Source: AC2028 sp002373595 (GTDB taxonomy: Bacteria; Bacillota; Clostridia; Lachnospirales; Lachnospiraceae). From it: DNA of 64,000 bases. This document shows, in pieces, positions 26,862 through 36,456 of the stretch. The stretch is from NCBI GenBank assembly GCA_946616365.1, contig CAMOIX010000002.1:57341-121340 (forward strand), in the 5' to 3' direction. A program made the translations under genes and the position numbers. Within the stretch, counting starts at the first letter, position 1, and each line of letters begins with the position of its first letter. The notes below the pieces were generated by a model. It worked only from the letters and a program-made list of their open reading frames with translations. It searched no databases and had not been told where the DNA came from.

Positions 26862-29099
26862 TTAGTGTCCGAAGAGACCGCAGTTAGAAAGCATGTAACC
26901 GTCATCGTCGAGTACGAAGGTAGCAAGATAGGTCTTGGGATCTCCGTAGTCAGGGCCCCAACCGGAAGTGGTTGAAAGCTCGCCGTTCATCTCGTATCCG
27001 TTGTCGGTGTAGTAGCTGGTGTAGAGCCACTCATCCTGAGTGGAGCATGCTACGAGGTTAACAGAGATAAGTCCGTCAGAAGCTGCCTCGATGGACTTCT
27101 TAACTGCGTTAGCCTGGTTAGCACGAACGGTGGACTCGATGAAGTAAGGATAGTCAACGAGTACAGGGTGTTCCTTGTCTACTACGATGCCTGCTGCAGC
27201 AAGTTCCTCAACAGCGAGTGCCAACTCGGACTTGCAGTAGTCAGGATTGTACCATCCGTCGAATCCGTCTCCGCTGGCGGAAGCAGCATCCCAAACCTTA
27301 GCCTTGACGCCGTCAGCATCGAGGTAGTACTGAAGTACTTCGCCGTAGTAGGTTCCTGCCTTGAAGGTAGCGGAAGCGCCGTCTACAGTGATGGTAGCAT
27401 CCTCAGGGAGCTTGACGAAGGTAGCGGGGGTGTAAGAGTTTCTGAGTGAGGTGAGCTTGAGATCCTCTCCTACAGACTGGGCATTGTAAGATGCCTTGTC
27501 GAAGGAAGCGCAGAATGCTCTGCGGAAGTGGAGGTTCTGCATAGCTGCTACGGTACGGTCAGCCTCATCAACAGTTCTCTCCGAAACAACAGCGCTGGGA
27601 TCGTTGAAGTTAGCATAGCTCTTTCTGTTGAGGTTGACGAATCCCATGTAGGAAGTAGCATCGGTATCGGAAAGAACTACATAATCATCATAGTATCCCT
27701 CGCTCTTAGCCTTCTCAACAGCCTCGGTGTTAAGACCTATGCCGTCGTTTACAGCATTGACGCAATCGTTGTATCCCTTAAGGGTATCGGTTCCATCATT
27801 GAAGAGCCAGGTGATGGTGTGAACGTTAAGAGCATCCGGATTCCAGTAGCTCTTGTTTGCCTGATATACGATGGTGTTAGCTGCGGTATAGTTGGTGATT
27901 ACCATGGGTCCGCAGTATGCGATGTGCTCAGGATCCTTACCATAGAGATAATCATCTGCAGCATCATCAAATTCGGTTCCGAACTTTCCACCCTGAGAAG
28001 TGTAGTAGCTTCTGCTCATGGGAAGGAAAATGTTGTAAGACATCATACTCATGAAGTAAGGGCACTCGCTCTCGAGAGTGTACTCTACGGTGTGATCGTC
28101 TACAGCCTTAACTCCGACCTGCTCGAAATCGGTGATATCGCCGGAAAGGTACTCGTTTACACCCTTGATTACTCCGATAAGGAGTCCTGCAGGGCTTGAA
28201 GGGCAGTCAAGAAGGTGCTGGAATCCTGCAACGAAATCGTCTGCGGTAAGGTCAGCAACCTTTCTTCCCTGAGAGTCTACCCAGGTTACACCCTCACGGA
28301 TGGTGAAGGTATAGGTAAGTCCGTCATCGGATACAGTGTACCCGGTAGCAAGTGCAGGCTGCTGAACGTTCTCTACATCGTACTGGAAGAGTCCGTCAAC
28401 GGTAACTGCGAGGGGCTCGGTAACAACGCTTCTTGAGGAAGCGAGTACATCCCAGGTCTCAGGATCTGCGGTGTAATTACCGTAGTTGTAAGAATCCTTG
28501 AAGGTGTATCCCTTCTCGGTAAGATAAGCCTTTGCTTTCTCATCGTAGGTACCGGTTCCGGAAACCTCATTCCAGAGATCGCGAAGAGCCTGGTTGTCTT
28601 CTTTCTTAAGCATCTCGTTGAGAACGATGATGGTCTCATAACGATACTCGTTTGCTCCCCAAAGAGTGCTGTTTACAGATCTGGGAGCTATGCGGCGGAT
28701 AGCATAGTTTCCGCCTCTGGTGGTGAGAGGGATCATGACGCCCTGTCCGAGCATCTTTGCCTCTGCAGCAGCCTGGTAAGCATATCTCTCAGCGAGACTG
28801 TCTGCTTCCTCTGCCTTGTCATAGAGAGCAACGAAATCTCCGAGGATTGCATCATAGAGTACCTCGGACTCGTTGTACCAACCTGAAGGATCGTAGTTGG
28901 CATAAACATCTTTTGCGAGTCTGTTGTCAGGCTCTTTGGGCTCGGCCGTGGTATCAGGCGTAGTCTGATCACCGGTGGTCTGAGCCGGCTGGTTCGCACC
29001 TGCATCGCCTGCGCCGCCGTTGTTTCCGCATCCGGAAACGGTGCCCATTACCATGACACCGGCGAGCAGTAACGCAAGAGCTTTGCGTGACTTGATCAT
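26862..29099 (-). CDS. oppA: Oligopeptide-binding lipoprotein OppA
   Basis: A 745-residue family 5 solute-binding protein, longer than the usual 520-600. It starts with a lipoprotein signal (lipobox ending VSGC, Cys24), then a Gly/Asn/Thr/Pro-rich linker to about residue 60. The SBP_bac_5 core includes YTFTIREGVTWVDSQG and FRRAFCASFDKASY. It should capture peptides for OppBCDF. The AGGAGG site before the ATG is excellent, in line with high expression. It is the first gene of the opp operon. Confidence 0.93.
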   Translation of the reverse strand: MIKSRKALALLLAGVMVMGTVSGCGNNGGAGDAGANQPAQTTGDQTTPDTTAEPKEPDNRLAKDVYANYDPSGWYNESEVLYDAILGDFVALYDKAEEADSLAERYAYQAAAEAKMLGQGVMIPLTTRGGNYAIRRIAPRSVNSTLWGANEYRYETIIVLNEMLKKEDNQALRDLWNEVSGTGTYDEKAKAYLTEKGYTFKDSYNYGNYTADPETWDVLASSRSVVTEPLAVTVDGLFQYDVENVQQPALATGYTVSDDGLTYTFTIREGVTWVDSQGRKVADLTADDFVAGFQHLLDCPSSPAGLLIGVIKGVNEYLSGDITDFEQVGVKAVDDHTVEYTLESECPYFMSMMSYNIFLPMSRSYYTSQGGKFGTEFDDAADDYLYGKDPEHIAYCGPMVITNYTAANTIVYQANKSYWNPDALNVHTITWLFNDGTDTLKGYNDCVNAVNDGIGLNTEAVEKAKSEGYYDDYVVLSDTDATSYMGFVNLNRKSYANFNDPSAVVSERTVDEADRTVAAMQNLHFRRAFCASFDKASYNAQSVGEDLKLTSLRNSYTPATFVKLPEDATITVDGASATFKAGTYYGEVLQYYLDADGVKAKVWDAASASGDGFDGWYNPDYCKSELALAVEELAAAGIVVDKEHPVLVDYPYFIESTVRANQANAVKKSIEAASDGLISVNLVACSTQDEWLYTSYYTDNGYEMNGELSTTSGWGPDYGDPKTYLATFVLDDDGYMLSNCGLFGH

Positions 29100-29173
29100 T
29101 TTTTCTTCCTCCTATAAAGATTAGATACTTTTGTGCATACGCAAAAAAACTACCCATGCGGGCACACTAGGTA

Positions 29174-29202
29174 ATTTTACAACAAAATCAATCAAAAAAC
29201 AA
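29174..29202 (-). promoter_or_regulatory. Promoter of the opp operon
   Basis: On the minus strand TTGTTT (29197-29202) and TAAAAT (29174-29179) are 17 bp apart. Predicted initiation near 29167 gives a leader of about 68 nt ending in AGGAGG. The leader contains a short CCC/GGG hairpin followed by seven T's, which could be a weak attenuator. Just upstream, a GCCCC/GGGGC hairpin (29212-29226) may end the preceding acyltransferase transcript, but it lacks a U-tract. Confidence 0.6.
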
Positions 29203-29270
29203 GGAATTTCCGCCCCGAAAAGGGGCATTTTGACGCTTGTCAAGTGAATAATTTATCTTTTTTTAAGATT

Positions 29271-30311
29271 TTATATCAGATACTTGTTGATGACAGGTAT
29301 CTTGGACAGTACGAATATGATCGCCGCACATACAGCGAATGTGATCACCGCAGTCATGGGGAGTCTTACGATATACGGTATCGGGAGTTTCATGGCTGCC
29401 GGGATACCTATAGTGTCAAGTACCTTGGGGTGCAGCAGGTATATGCCAAATGTGAGTTTCGAGAGGCCGGCGATAAACTTCCGGAATTTGGTCTCCCTGA
29501 TGGGCATATACTTAAACAGCACGAAAAGTGCAAATGTTGTGAAGTATACGGTAAGGGAGTTAAGCTCCGTCGCCCTGCCTATGACATCCCGGCTGTAGTC
29601 GACAGCTTTGGTTATGATCAGGAGCAGTGCTGCGAATGAATAGATAACTATCCTCTGCTTCCCGGAATAATCCTGCCTGTACAGATACAGACCGAGCACA
29701 AAGTACACCAGATTGCTCGTCAGCATGATAAGAGGGAATCTGTGATATACTGCGTCAAATCCTGCTTCCCAGAAATAATCATACTTATAGATATCATGAA
29801 GCAGGATCTGAACGACAAATGCAGCTACTGCAAAATACTTCGCTACGCTCTGCTCCTTAAATCCGGGCTTTAATACAGGCACGATGATGTAGATCGATAC
29901 CAGAGCGGGTATGAACCACAGATGATACATAGGAGTTCCGTACAGGAATTCCCGGAAGAAAAGACTTACCGTCTCCGGGTTCATTGGGAACTTCCCCCAC
30001 CAGACAGTTGCAGTATAGAACCAGGACCATATGACATACGAAAGTACAAGTCTTAAGATATTCCTGGTCCAGAGTTTTTTGATATTAACACCCTCTCCCG
30101 AGATCTCGGGGCTAAGGAATATCGCACCGCTGATCGCAAAGAATATAGCCACGCCGCTAAAACCGATCGTCTTCATCAGGTCTCCGGCATAATATGTAAA
30201 AGAACTCCTCACAAGGCGCTCCTCATAGTTTGCTACGGTATGGATGATAATTACAAGGAAACACGCTATGACTCTTAAATAATCAAAATACAGTACTCTC
30301 TTTTTGTCCAT
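29271..30311 (-). CDS. Acyltransferase 3 family membrane protein
   Basis: A 346-residue polytopic protein of the acyltransferase-3 (OafA/WecH-like) family, with about ten membrane helices. The N-terminal pattern, YFDYLRVIACFLVIIIHTV, has the conserved His (in IIHTV) of the family's active site region. Such enzymes transfer acyl groups to surface glycans or other extracytoplasmic acceptors. It lies 67 bp after the AEC transporter; its acceptor cannot be inferred. Confidence 0.86.
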   Translation of the reverse strand: MDKKRVLYFDYLRVIACFLVIIIHTVANYEERLVRSSFTYYAGDLMKTIGFSGVAIFFAISGAIFLSPEISGEGVNIKKLWTRNILRLVLSYVIWSWFYTATVWWGKFPMNPETVSLFFREFLYGTPMYHLWFIPALVSIYIIVPVLKPGFKEQSVAKYFAVAAFVVQILLHDIYKYDYFWEAGFDAVYHRFPLIMLTSNLVYFVLGLYLYRQDYSGKQRIVIYSFAALLLIITKAVDYSRDVIGRATELNSLTVYFTTFALFVLFKYMPIRETKFRKFIAGLSKLTFGIYLLHPKVLDTIGIPAAMKLPIPYIVRLPMTAVITFAVCAAIIFVLSKIPVINKYLI

Positions 30312-30378
30312 TGTATCAGCCTTTTCTTATGTATCCCGGGATCTCGGATCCGTATCCTCTCCTGCACCTGACGCTACA

Positions 30379-31302
30379 TTACAGTATAACAGAGAATGCG
30401 GACATCAGCACTGTGACAGATATGATCGACACCGCTGTGGTAAGTGCTATGGCGGATGACAGTATCTCCGTCTTCTCTCCGGTCTTCTCCGCCTGGATGA
30501 GCGGCAGATTTCCCACGGGCATAGCCGTCATGAGGCACATCGTTATCGTTGCGACAGGATCAAACTTAAGCGCCTGCATTATATAGAATGTCGCTATGGG
30601 GATGAGGATCATCCTGAGCACTATATATACCCAGATCCTGATATCCTTTACGGAAGATGCCGGGTCTGACCTGGCTATCACTACGCCGAGCAGCATCATC
30701 GACAGGAATATCGTAGAGTTTCCGATGTACCGGACAGTATTTGAAAGTATGGGCGGGAGCTGTATCCCAAACCAGAATACTGCGAGACTGAGCACAGCCA
30801 TCACGGTTCCGGGGCTGATAATCTTCTTTAGATCGACCTTCTCCTTTCCTCCTCCGAGGACAGTCACACCATGCGTATAGAAAAGCAGGCTGTAGAAGAC
30901 ATTGCAGACCACCACATAGATGATCGCATTCTCGGGAAGGATCGCTCTGGCTACGGGGATACCGAGGAATCCGATATTCGTATAAACGCACATCAGATTA
31001 TAGAATCTCCTGTCATCGGGGGCTGCGCGAAGTATCCTCGGCAGGATGAGCCCGAGCAGGATAACGATCGCATAAAAAGTGATGCCCAAAAGCGCTGCGA
31101 CGATCAGGTCCTCATGGGACGCCGTTACATTGCCGGACAGAATGGATGCCATGATGAGAGCCGGATTGGTTACATCAACGACGATCGCAGAGATCTTCTT
31201 GGATGTAAGTCCGTCGACGACTCCCTTTTTATTCAGATAAAAGCCTATGGCTACGAGCAGACAGATGACGCCCATCTGCTGTAATACGACCAGGAAACTC
31301 AA
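30379..31302 (-). CDS. AEC (auxin efflux carrier) family transporter
   Basis: A 307-residue membrane protein with two sets of about five helices, typical of the AEC/bile-acid-type permeases. Features include the NPALIMASIL segment (NPAL) and a conserved Asn in YTNIGFLGIP. Bacterial members export or take up small carboxylates such as malate. The apparent start is TTG at 31302 with GGAGAG seven bases upstream; the next Met is at residue 12. It follows pyrI by about 40 bp. Confidence 0.85.
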   Translation of the reverse strand: MSFLVVLQQMGVICLLVAIGFYLNKKGVVDGLTSKKISAIVVDVTNPALIMASILSGNVTASHEDLIVAALLGITFYAIVILLGLILPRILRAAPDDRRFYNLMCVYTNIGFLGIPVARAILPENAIIYVVVCNVFYSLLFYTHGVTVLGGGKEKVDLKKIISPGTVMAVLSLAVFWFGIQLPPILSNTVRYIGNSTIFLSMMLLGVVIARSDPASSVKDIRIWVYIVLRMILIPIATFYIMQALKFDPVATITMCLMTAMPVGNLPLIQAEKTGEKTEILSSAIALTTAVSIISVTVLMSAFSVIL

Positions 31303-31344
31303 AAGTACACTCTCCGATCCATACCGGGCATAAAAGCCCGTTCC

Positions 31345-31773
31345 TTACTTCTGCGAATACTTCTCTTCGCAATACTTGCAGCGATAGATCTCTTTTTCTT
31401 CATCCGCGAGGACAAAGATATGAGGAAGTCCCTGCTCTATTGAAGTGATGCAGCGGGGATTGTGGCACTTGATGACTCCGCGTACTTCCTTGGGAAGCGA
31501 GAGCGTGCGCTTCTCCACTATCTCTCCGTCCTTGATGACATTGATAGTGATATTGTGATCTATGAAAGCGAGTACATCAAGGTCGAGAGTATTGATATCA
31601 CACTCAACTTTAAGGATGTCTTTCTTGCCCATCACCTTGCTGCGTGCGTTCTTGATGATCGCAACTGTACAGTCCATCTTATCGAGTCCCAGGTGCTCAT
31701 ATATATCCATGCTTCTTCCGGCCTGGATATGATCGAGTACGAATCCCTCTTCTATCTTTCCAATGTTAAGCAT
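31345..31773 (-). CDS. pyrI: Aspartate carbamoyltransferase regulatory chain
   Basis: A 142-residue PyrI. The N-terminal allosteric domain begins with LNIGKIEEGFVLDHIQAG and the C-terminal zinc domain carries four cysteines as CHNPRC and CKYC, which hold the PyrB contact. It confers nucleotide control on the ATCase catalytic trimer. It follows pyrB immediately with GGAGG overlapping the pyrB end, so the two subunits are made together. Confidence 0.96.
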   Translation of the reverse strand: MLNIGKIEEGFVLDHIQAGRSMDIYEHLGLDKMDCTVAIIKNARSKVMGKKDILKVECDINTLDLDVLAFIDHNITINVIKDGEIVEKRTLSLPKEVRGVIKCHNPRCITSIEQGLPHIFVLADEEKEIYRCKYCEEKYSQK

Positions 31774-31774
31774 C

Positions 31775-32686
31775 TTATTTTACCTCCAGAAGCGTAAGTA
31801 TCAGTGCCATCCTCACATACATTCCGTATCTCGCCTGTTTGAAATATACCGCTCTCTCATCCGTATCCACCTCGGGTGCGATCTCATTTACTCTCGGAAG
31901 CGGATGGAGAATGAGGAGACTCTTTTTGGCAAGTTCAAGTTTAGCTGTATCGAGTACATAGAAATCCTTGAGTCTTACATAGTCCTCCTCGTTGAAGAAT
32001 CTCTCTCTCTGAACTCTGGTCATATAGAGGAGATCGAGCTCATCTATGCAGTTCTCAAGCTTAACAACTTCCTTGTATTCGATGCCCTTGTCTTTGAGCA
32101 TCGAAGTGATATAGTCGGGAACCTTAAGTTCCTCCGGTGATATGAAGATAAACCTGATGTTGTCATATCTCGAAAGTGCGCTAATGAGACTGTGCACGGT
32201 ACGTCCGAATTTGAGGTCTCCGCACAGTCCGATCGTAAAGCCGCTGAGCTTACCGTAGAGGCTCCTTATCGTGAGGAGGTCTGTGAGCGTCTGTGTCGGG
32301 TGCTGATGTCCGCCGTCCCCTGCGTTTATAACAGGGATGAGGGAGTTATCGGCAGCGACCATCGGTGCACCTTCCTTGGGATGTCTCATCGCGCATATGT
32401 CAGCATATGATGAGATGATCCTGATCGTATCCGCTACGCTCTCTCCTTTGGAAGCCGAAGATGAGGAAGCATCCGCAAATCCTATGACTCTGCCTCCGAG
32501 TCTGGTCATCGCAGCTTCAAAGGAAAGTCTCGTGCGCGTACTGGGCTCGTAGAAGCATGTAGCCAGTATCCTTCCTTCACACTTATGCGCATACTTTCCG
32601 GGATTCGCTTCGATATCCGTAGCCAGATCAAAAAGCTCTTCAAGCTCCGACGTCGTAAAATCAAGCGGGCTCATCAAATGTCGCAT
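31775..32686 (-). CDS. pyrB: Aspartate carbamoyltransferase catalytic chain
   Basis: A 303-residue ATCase catalytic subunit, forming carbamoyl-aspartate in pyrimidine synthesis. The carbamoyl-phosphate loop FYEPSTRTRLSFE and the HPTQTLTDL and HPLPRVNEI motifs are present. It sits with pyrI as in classes of ATCase that are allosterically regulated. There is no space for a promoter between its Shine-Dalgarno and the terminator-like hairpin just upstream (see that entry). Confidence 0.97.
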   Translation of the reverse strand: MRHLMSPLDFTTSELEELFDLATDIEANPGKYAHKCEGRILATCFYEPSTRTRLSFEAAMTRLGGRVIGFADASSSSASKGESVADTIRIISSYADICAMRHPKEGAPMVAADNSLIPVINAGDGGHQHPTQTLTDLLTIRSLYGKLSGFTIGLCGDLKFGRTVHSLISALSRYDNIRFIFISPEELKVPDYITSMLKDKGIEYKEVVKLENCIDELDLLYMTRVQRERFFNEEDYVRLKDFYVLDTAKLELAKKSLLILHPLPRVNEIAPEVDTDERAVYFKQARYGMYVRMALILTLLEVK

Positions 32687-32711
32687 CTTCTTCTATCTCC
32701 TCCTTCTTTCC

Positions 32712-32745
32712 AAAAAAAGAGGCGGTAGAGCCGCCTCCAAAAAAA
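32712..32745 (-). terminator. Intrinsic terminator after nitroreductase, directly ahead of pyrB
   Basis: GAGGCGG (minus strand 32737-32731) pairs with CCGCCTC around a five-base loop and is followed by seven T's; seven T's also precede it. It is a good rho-independent terminator for the nitroreductase gene. Since it ends only about 25 bases before the pyrB ATG, and the pyrB Shine-Dalgarno lies in that gap, it may act as an attenuator of pyrBI. Confidence 0.85.
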
Positions 32746-33285
32746 TCATTCTCTGTATGAAACAAGATCAGCAACGCTCTTGCGTTTCGGAGCTTCGGGT
32801 GACTCTGCGGGAAATCCAACAGGAATAAGAGCTACCAGTTCCTGTCCCTCAGGAACTCCGATCACTTCCGATGCGTTGTCATCATAGAGGCCGAGGATAA
32901 CGGTCCCAAGTCCCTTCTCATGAGCTGCGAGACAAAATGCCTCCGAAGCTGTACCGCAGTCAAACATCTGCCATCCGCTTCCCTTGGGAGTGGAGAAAGA
33001 TCCGTCCCTCTCATATCCGCTGCGCTTCTCAACAACGGTAAGAGCAACTACCATGGGAGCGTTTCTCATGATATCGCCGTTCTTAGCCCAGATATTCGTG
33101 CATGCAGCCAATTTTTCCTTTGCTTCACCCTCGAGTACGATATATCTAGTAACCTGAGTATTCTTCCAGCTCGGAGCAAAGCTTGCCGCTTCGATCACTT
33201 CTTCTATAAGTTCGTGAGGGACCTTTTTATCCGTATCAAAGGCTCTGATACTGCGTCTTGTCTTAATGCAGCTTATCGCTTCCAT
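32746..33285 (-). CDS. Nitroreductase family protein
   Basis: A 179-residue FMN-dependent nitroreductase-fold protein. The N-terminal KTRRSIRAFDTDKKV is the FMN-phosphate contact region, and GLGTVILGLYDD and the C-terminal VGFPAESP match the family. Substrates of these NAD(P)H oxidoreductases cannot be predicted. It has an AGGAGG site and ends at a strong terminator. Its promoter was not clearly recognised. Confidence 0.9.
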   Translation of the reverse strand: MEAISCIKTRRSIRAFDTDKKVPHELIEEVIEAASFAPSWKNTQVTRYIVLEGEAKEKLAACTNIWAKNGDIMRNAPMVVALTVVEKRSGYERDGSFSTPKGSGWQMFDCGTASEAFCLAAHEKGLGTVILGLYDDNASEVIGVPEGQELVALIPVGFPAESPEAPKRKSVADLVSYRE

Positions 33286-33398
33286 AGATTCCTCCTTACT
33301 CTTTCGGCTTATTTGTGCTTTGGACTCAAAATCCTCGTTTATGATACCACATCTTGTGCCTCCCGTCTATAAATCCATGAGAGGTTATCCCGCGATTT

Positions 33399-34538
33399 TT
33401 ATCTCATGCAGAGCAGATACCCCGGAATGACGACGATTGCAAAGAATGCCCAGCTGATCAGTGTAAACTTGATCACGAAATCCTTTCCTTTTCCCGGATA
33501 CTCGCGGACATATATGCGGTAATTGATGACGGATGCCAGCGATCCTATGAGAGACAGGAGTCCCGCAGTATCCGCACCGTATATGAGCGCCGAATTATTG
33601 GTCGAAAAAGGATACAGCACTATTGATCCGGGCACATTGGATATGATCTGGCTAAGGCCCAGTATCCAGAAATACTCTCTTCCTGCGACCGCGCTCCTGA
33701 GATATTCCGAGATGCCCGGAGATGCCGCTATCTGGGACGAGAATATGAAAAAGCAAAGGAATGTGACAAGCAGCACATAATCGACCTTTACGAAAAGCTT
33801 TATATTTACGGCTGCTATACCTGCGATGACGATGAGTATCGCGAAGGGCCAGAGATCCGTACGCGTCACGATCACGGTCAGTATCAGCAGGAACAGGATG
33901 ATATATACCACTCTTCTTACGCGATATTCAGCTTCCCACTCCGATGTCAGATCACTGCTCTTGGTATCGAACCTTTCCTTCAGATCCTTCCTGTAGAGGA
34001 ATGCGATAAAGATGATGAGAAGTACCGCGGACATCAGGCATAGCGGCGCCATCATCCTGATAAAAGAAAGTGCATCCAAGCCGAAGTGTCCGAAGAAGAA
34101 CAGATTCTGCGGGCTTCCGAAAGGCATGAGGAGAGACCCTCTTATCGCAGCAATATTTTCAAATGTGAGAACCGGAAGTATGTACTCTTCTTTCTTACCG
34201 CCTCTGAAAAGTATGATTGTGAGCGGTACGAAGATGATGAGCGAGACATCATTGGTGACAAACATCGAAGTAAAGAAAACACCGAACACAAGGAACAGCG
34301 ATATAGTAAACATCGACTTGAATCTCGTGCACAGCAGTATCAGCGGTCTGAAGATATTCTCCTGCTTGAATCCCTCGAGCACGCAGAGCATCATGAACAG
34401 CACTCCGAGAGTGTGCCAGTCCAAGTCCTTAAAGAGCTCTACGGTCGGCTTGGTGATGAAAAGCGACACGACGGCGGCCAGCACCGACACCGTGAGCATG
34501 AGATCTTTTTTCAAAAAAGCTATGAGCTTATCTTTCAT
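33399..34538 (-). CDS. ArsB/SLC13-superfamily anion or Na+/H+ transporter
   Basis: A 379-residue protein with about ten membrane helices of the ion-transporter superfamily. Family-like features are the MFVTNDVSLIIFVPLTI segment and a paired SNVPGSIVLYPFS segment, the two re-entrant halves. Substrate could be arsenite, dicarboxylate, phosphate or Na+/H+; I cannot choose. It overlaps the preceding CmpB-type gene by four bases (ATGA) and ends the GTPase operon. Confidence 0.8.
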   Translation of the reverse strand: MKDKLIAFLKKDLMLTVSVLAAVVSLFITKPTVELFKDLDWHTLGVLFMMLCVLEGFKQENIFRPLILLCTRFKSMFTISLFLVFGVFFTSMFVTNDVSLIIFVPLTIILFRGGKKEEYILPVLTFENIAAIRGSLLMPFGSPQNLFFFGHFGLDALSFIRMMAPLCLMSAVLLIIFIAFLYRKDLKERFDTKSSDLTSEWEAEYRVRRVVYIILFLLILTVIVTRTDLWPFAILIVIAGIAAVNIKLFVKVDYVLLVTFLCFFIFSSQIAASPGISEYLRSAVAGREYFWILGLSQIISNVPGSIVLYPFSTNNSALIYGADTAGLLSLIGSLASVINYRIYVREYPGKGKDFVIKFTLISWAFFAIVVIPGYLLCMR

Positions 34539-35476
34539 TCATCTTCCCCGTGTTTATTCCTGAGCTTCTCGGGTATTACGGAAGTGATACGGTCTGAGAG
34601 TTCCTTGAGGCTCTCTGCGTATTTTCTGGATACTACGTTATTGGAATAGATCTGGCCTCTGATGAAGTAATCACGCACAGGGAACTTCTCCTCCATATCC
34701 TTCTTCCATTTATCAAGCTTAGCTGTGATCTCTTCTTTTCTCTTGTGCGCTTCATCATCGGCTACCGCAGCGACCACATCCATTCTCTTCCTGTAATTCG
34801 ATGCTTCGCGAAGAGCATTATCTTTGGCCTTTTCAATGCTGTCTGCTGCTTTCTCGGCCACATTGGAAATCATCTCTCTGGCATCATTCCTGGCTTCAGC
34901 CATCTCACGCAGTACATTCTCTCTGGCCCTTTCCATCGACTCCAGGATGTGGCGCAGGTCGATAGCCGCCTTGAATGAGAGTGCGAAGTCAGCGAATATG
35001 ATCATCGTCAGGACATCCGTCATGATGACCAGCCCTCTCTCAGGTATGCGGCTGACCATGATATCCGCAGGTCCTTCGAGGAGTCTGTCCACTATGATCG
35101 ATGCAAGTCCCCATCCGAGCGATGAGAAAAGACATATATGTCCGTTCAGATTTAGCGGTTTGTCCGAGTAGTCCCAGTACCTGACCTTAAAGAGCGCCTC
35201 CATCAGTGCTCCGGTAAAGTACTCAAGTATCGTGGCGCCGATCATTCCCGATATAAATACGAGAGGGAGATTTCCCCTGAACATACAGGTTGAGAGCATC
35301 ATCGTGATGACACCGAACCCATATATGGGCAAAAAAGGACCGCGCATAAATCCGCGGTTCTCAAATTTTCTGTTTTTAATTGAGCAGAATGACGTTTCCC
35401 ATATCCAGCCTACGAAGCTGTAGAAATAAAAGAGGAAAAGCCACTGCGTCCAGTTGTATGTGTAAGGCATTGTCAT
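34535..35476 (-). CDS. CmpB-type putative ABC transporter membrane protein (PF06541-like) with coiled-coil tail
   Basis: A 313-residue protein. Residues about 1-180 hold five helices with FVGWIWETSFCSIKNRKFENRGF and GPFLPIYGFG, the hallmark of the 'putative ABC-transporter type IV' family. Residues about 190-285 are a long Ala/Lys/Glu amphipathic coiled coil. The family's function is not established. I prefer the start at ATG 35476 (MTMPYTYN); the longer frame would run into the preceding GTPase gene. It is coupled to the downstream transporter by an ATGA overlap. Confidence 0.82.
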   Translation of the reverse strand: MTMPYTYNWTQWLFLFYFYSFVGWIWETSFCSIKNRKFENRGFMRGPFLPIYGFGVITMMLSTCMFRGNLPLVFISGMIGATILEYFTGALMEALFKVRYWDYSDKPLNLNGHICLFSSLGWGLASIIVDRLLEGPADIMVSRIPERGLVIMTDVLTMIIFADFALSFKAAIDLRHILESMERARENVLREMAEARNDAREMISNVAEKAADSIEKAKDNALREASNYRKRMDVVAAVADDEAHKRKEEITAKLDKWKKDMEEKFPVRDYFIRGQIYSNNVVSRKYAESLKELSDRITSVIPEKLRNKHGEDE

Positions 35477-35513
35477 AATCCACGTTGTCGGCTTGTATGT
35501 TTGACCCGTATTT

Positions 35514-36446
35514 CTAGGAAAAGCTGATGACGGCATCCTTGGGCTCTACGGACTTCTCCACGCTCTTCGCATAGAGGACCGGTCCCTCTCCGCCGTAATC
35601 CTTGAAGTACTCTCTCTTAACCTCGGCAGTAACTACCACCCAGTCCTTGTCCTTAATCTCGGAAGCCTTGTCGTACTTACATGCATATCCGAGAAATGCC
35701 ATATCGTCCGCACAGCAGGTCATAGCCATCCTGCCGGGGATAAAGTACCCTGCAGGGAAATCGGGAGGTGTCATAGCGAGAGCCTGGAAAACAAGAGTCT
35801 TACCCTCATATCTCTCGAGGTGATCCATGGCATCAAGATACCAGATACCATAGGACTTGCCGTCCAGAGTAAGTTCATTATCTGTGAGACTATACGGAAG
35901 ATCTTCCTCAAATATCTCGTTGATCTCTCCGTTCTTATCCTCAAATACAACCTCTGCTCCGGGATTAACTCCGCGGACATTTCTCCTGTATGTAGGAAGG
36001 TCGTTTCTCACATTGTCGCAACGATTGAAGATGATCATCTCCGACTTTCTGATCATCTCTGCGAGCAGACTCTTCATATTGGTGTAGTACATAGGGAATG
36101 TGGATCCGTCTATGAGAGTGATCTGCTGATCAAGTTTCCAGTACCAGGGGAGCTTTAAGTTCTTGTAATTCCACATGCCGTTCCACTCGATGATGATACG
36201 CTCGGGCTTATGCTTCTTCTCGAGATTGGTGAGCAGCTCGGGAGTCATAAGTTCCTCTTCATCGATGATGACCATCTCGGTACGGCTGGCAGCAAGGAGA
36301 TCCTGAGGATACTCGTTCTCTCCCTCCTCGCAAACTATAAGCAGAGTCTTCCCTTTGATCTGGAAGTACTGCTGAGCCAATGTGAACTTTATAAATTCGG
36401 TCTTCCCGCTGTCGAGAAAGCCATTAATCATGTACACGGATTTCAT
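35514..36446 (-). CDS. Divergent G3E/CobW-like GTPase fused to a TIGR03943-type C-terminal domain
   Basis: A 310-residue protein. The N-terminal half is a CobW-like P-loop domain: GFLDSGKT at 9-16 and FNRCD at 140-144 (the NKxD guanine motif). It lacks the CxCC metal-transfer motif, and EWNG replaces the usual EPSG. From about 205 to 310 it looks like the C-terminal domain of TIGR03943/YcgQ proteins: GKTLVFQALAM, then GRMAMTCCADD (Cys pair 244-245), then WVVVTAEV. That domain is normally a separate protein working with a YcgR permease. It follows the His-rich GTPase by ten bases. Confidence 0.78.
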   Translation of the reverse strand: MKSVYMINGFLDSGKTEFIKFTLAQQYFQIKGKTLLIVCEEGENEYPQDLLAASRTEMVIIDEEELMTPELLTNLEKKHKPERIIIEWNGMWNYKNLKLPWYWKLDQQITLIDGSTFPMYYTNMKSLLAEMIRKSEMIIFNRCDNVRNDLPTYRRNVRGVNPGAEVVFEDKNGEINEIFEEDLPYSLTDNELTLDGKSYGIWYLDAMDHLERYEGKTLVFQALAMTPPDFPAGYFIPGRMAMTCCADDMAFLGYACKYDKASEIKDKDWVVVTAEVKREYFKDYGGEGPVLYAKSVEKSVEPKDAVISFS

Positions 36447-36456
36447 GGTTATTGCC

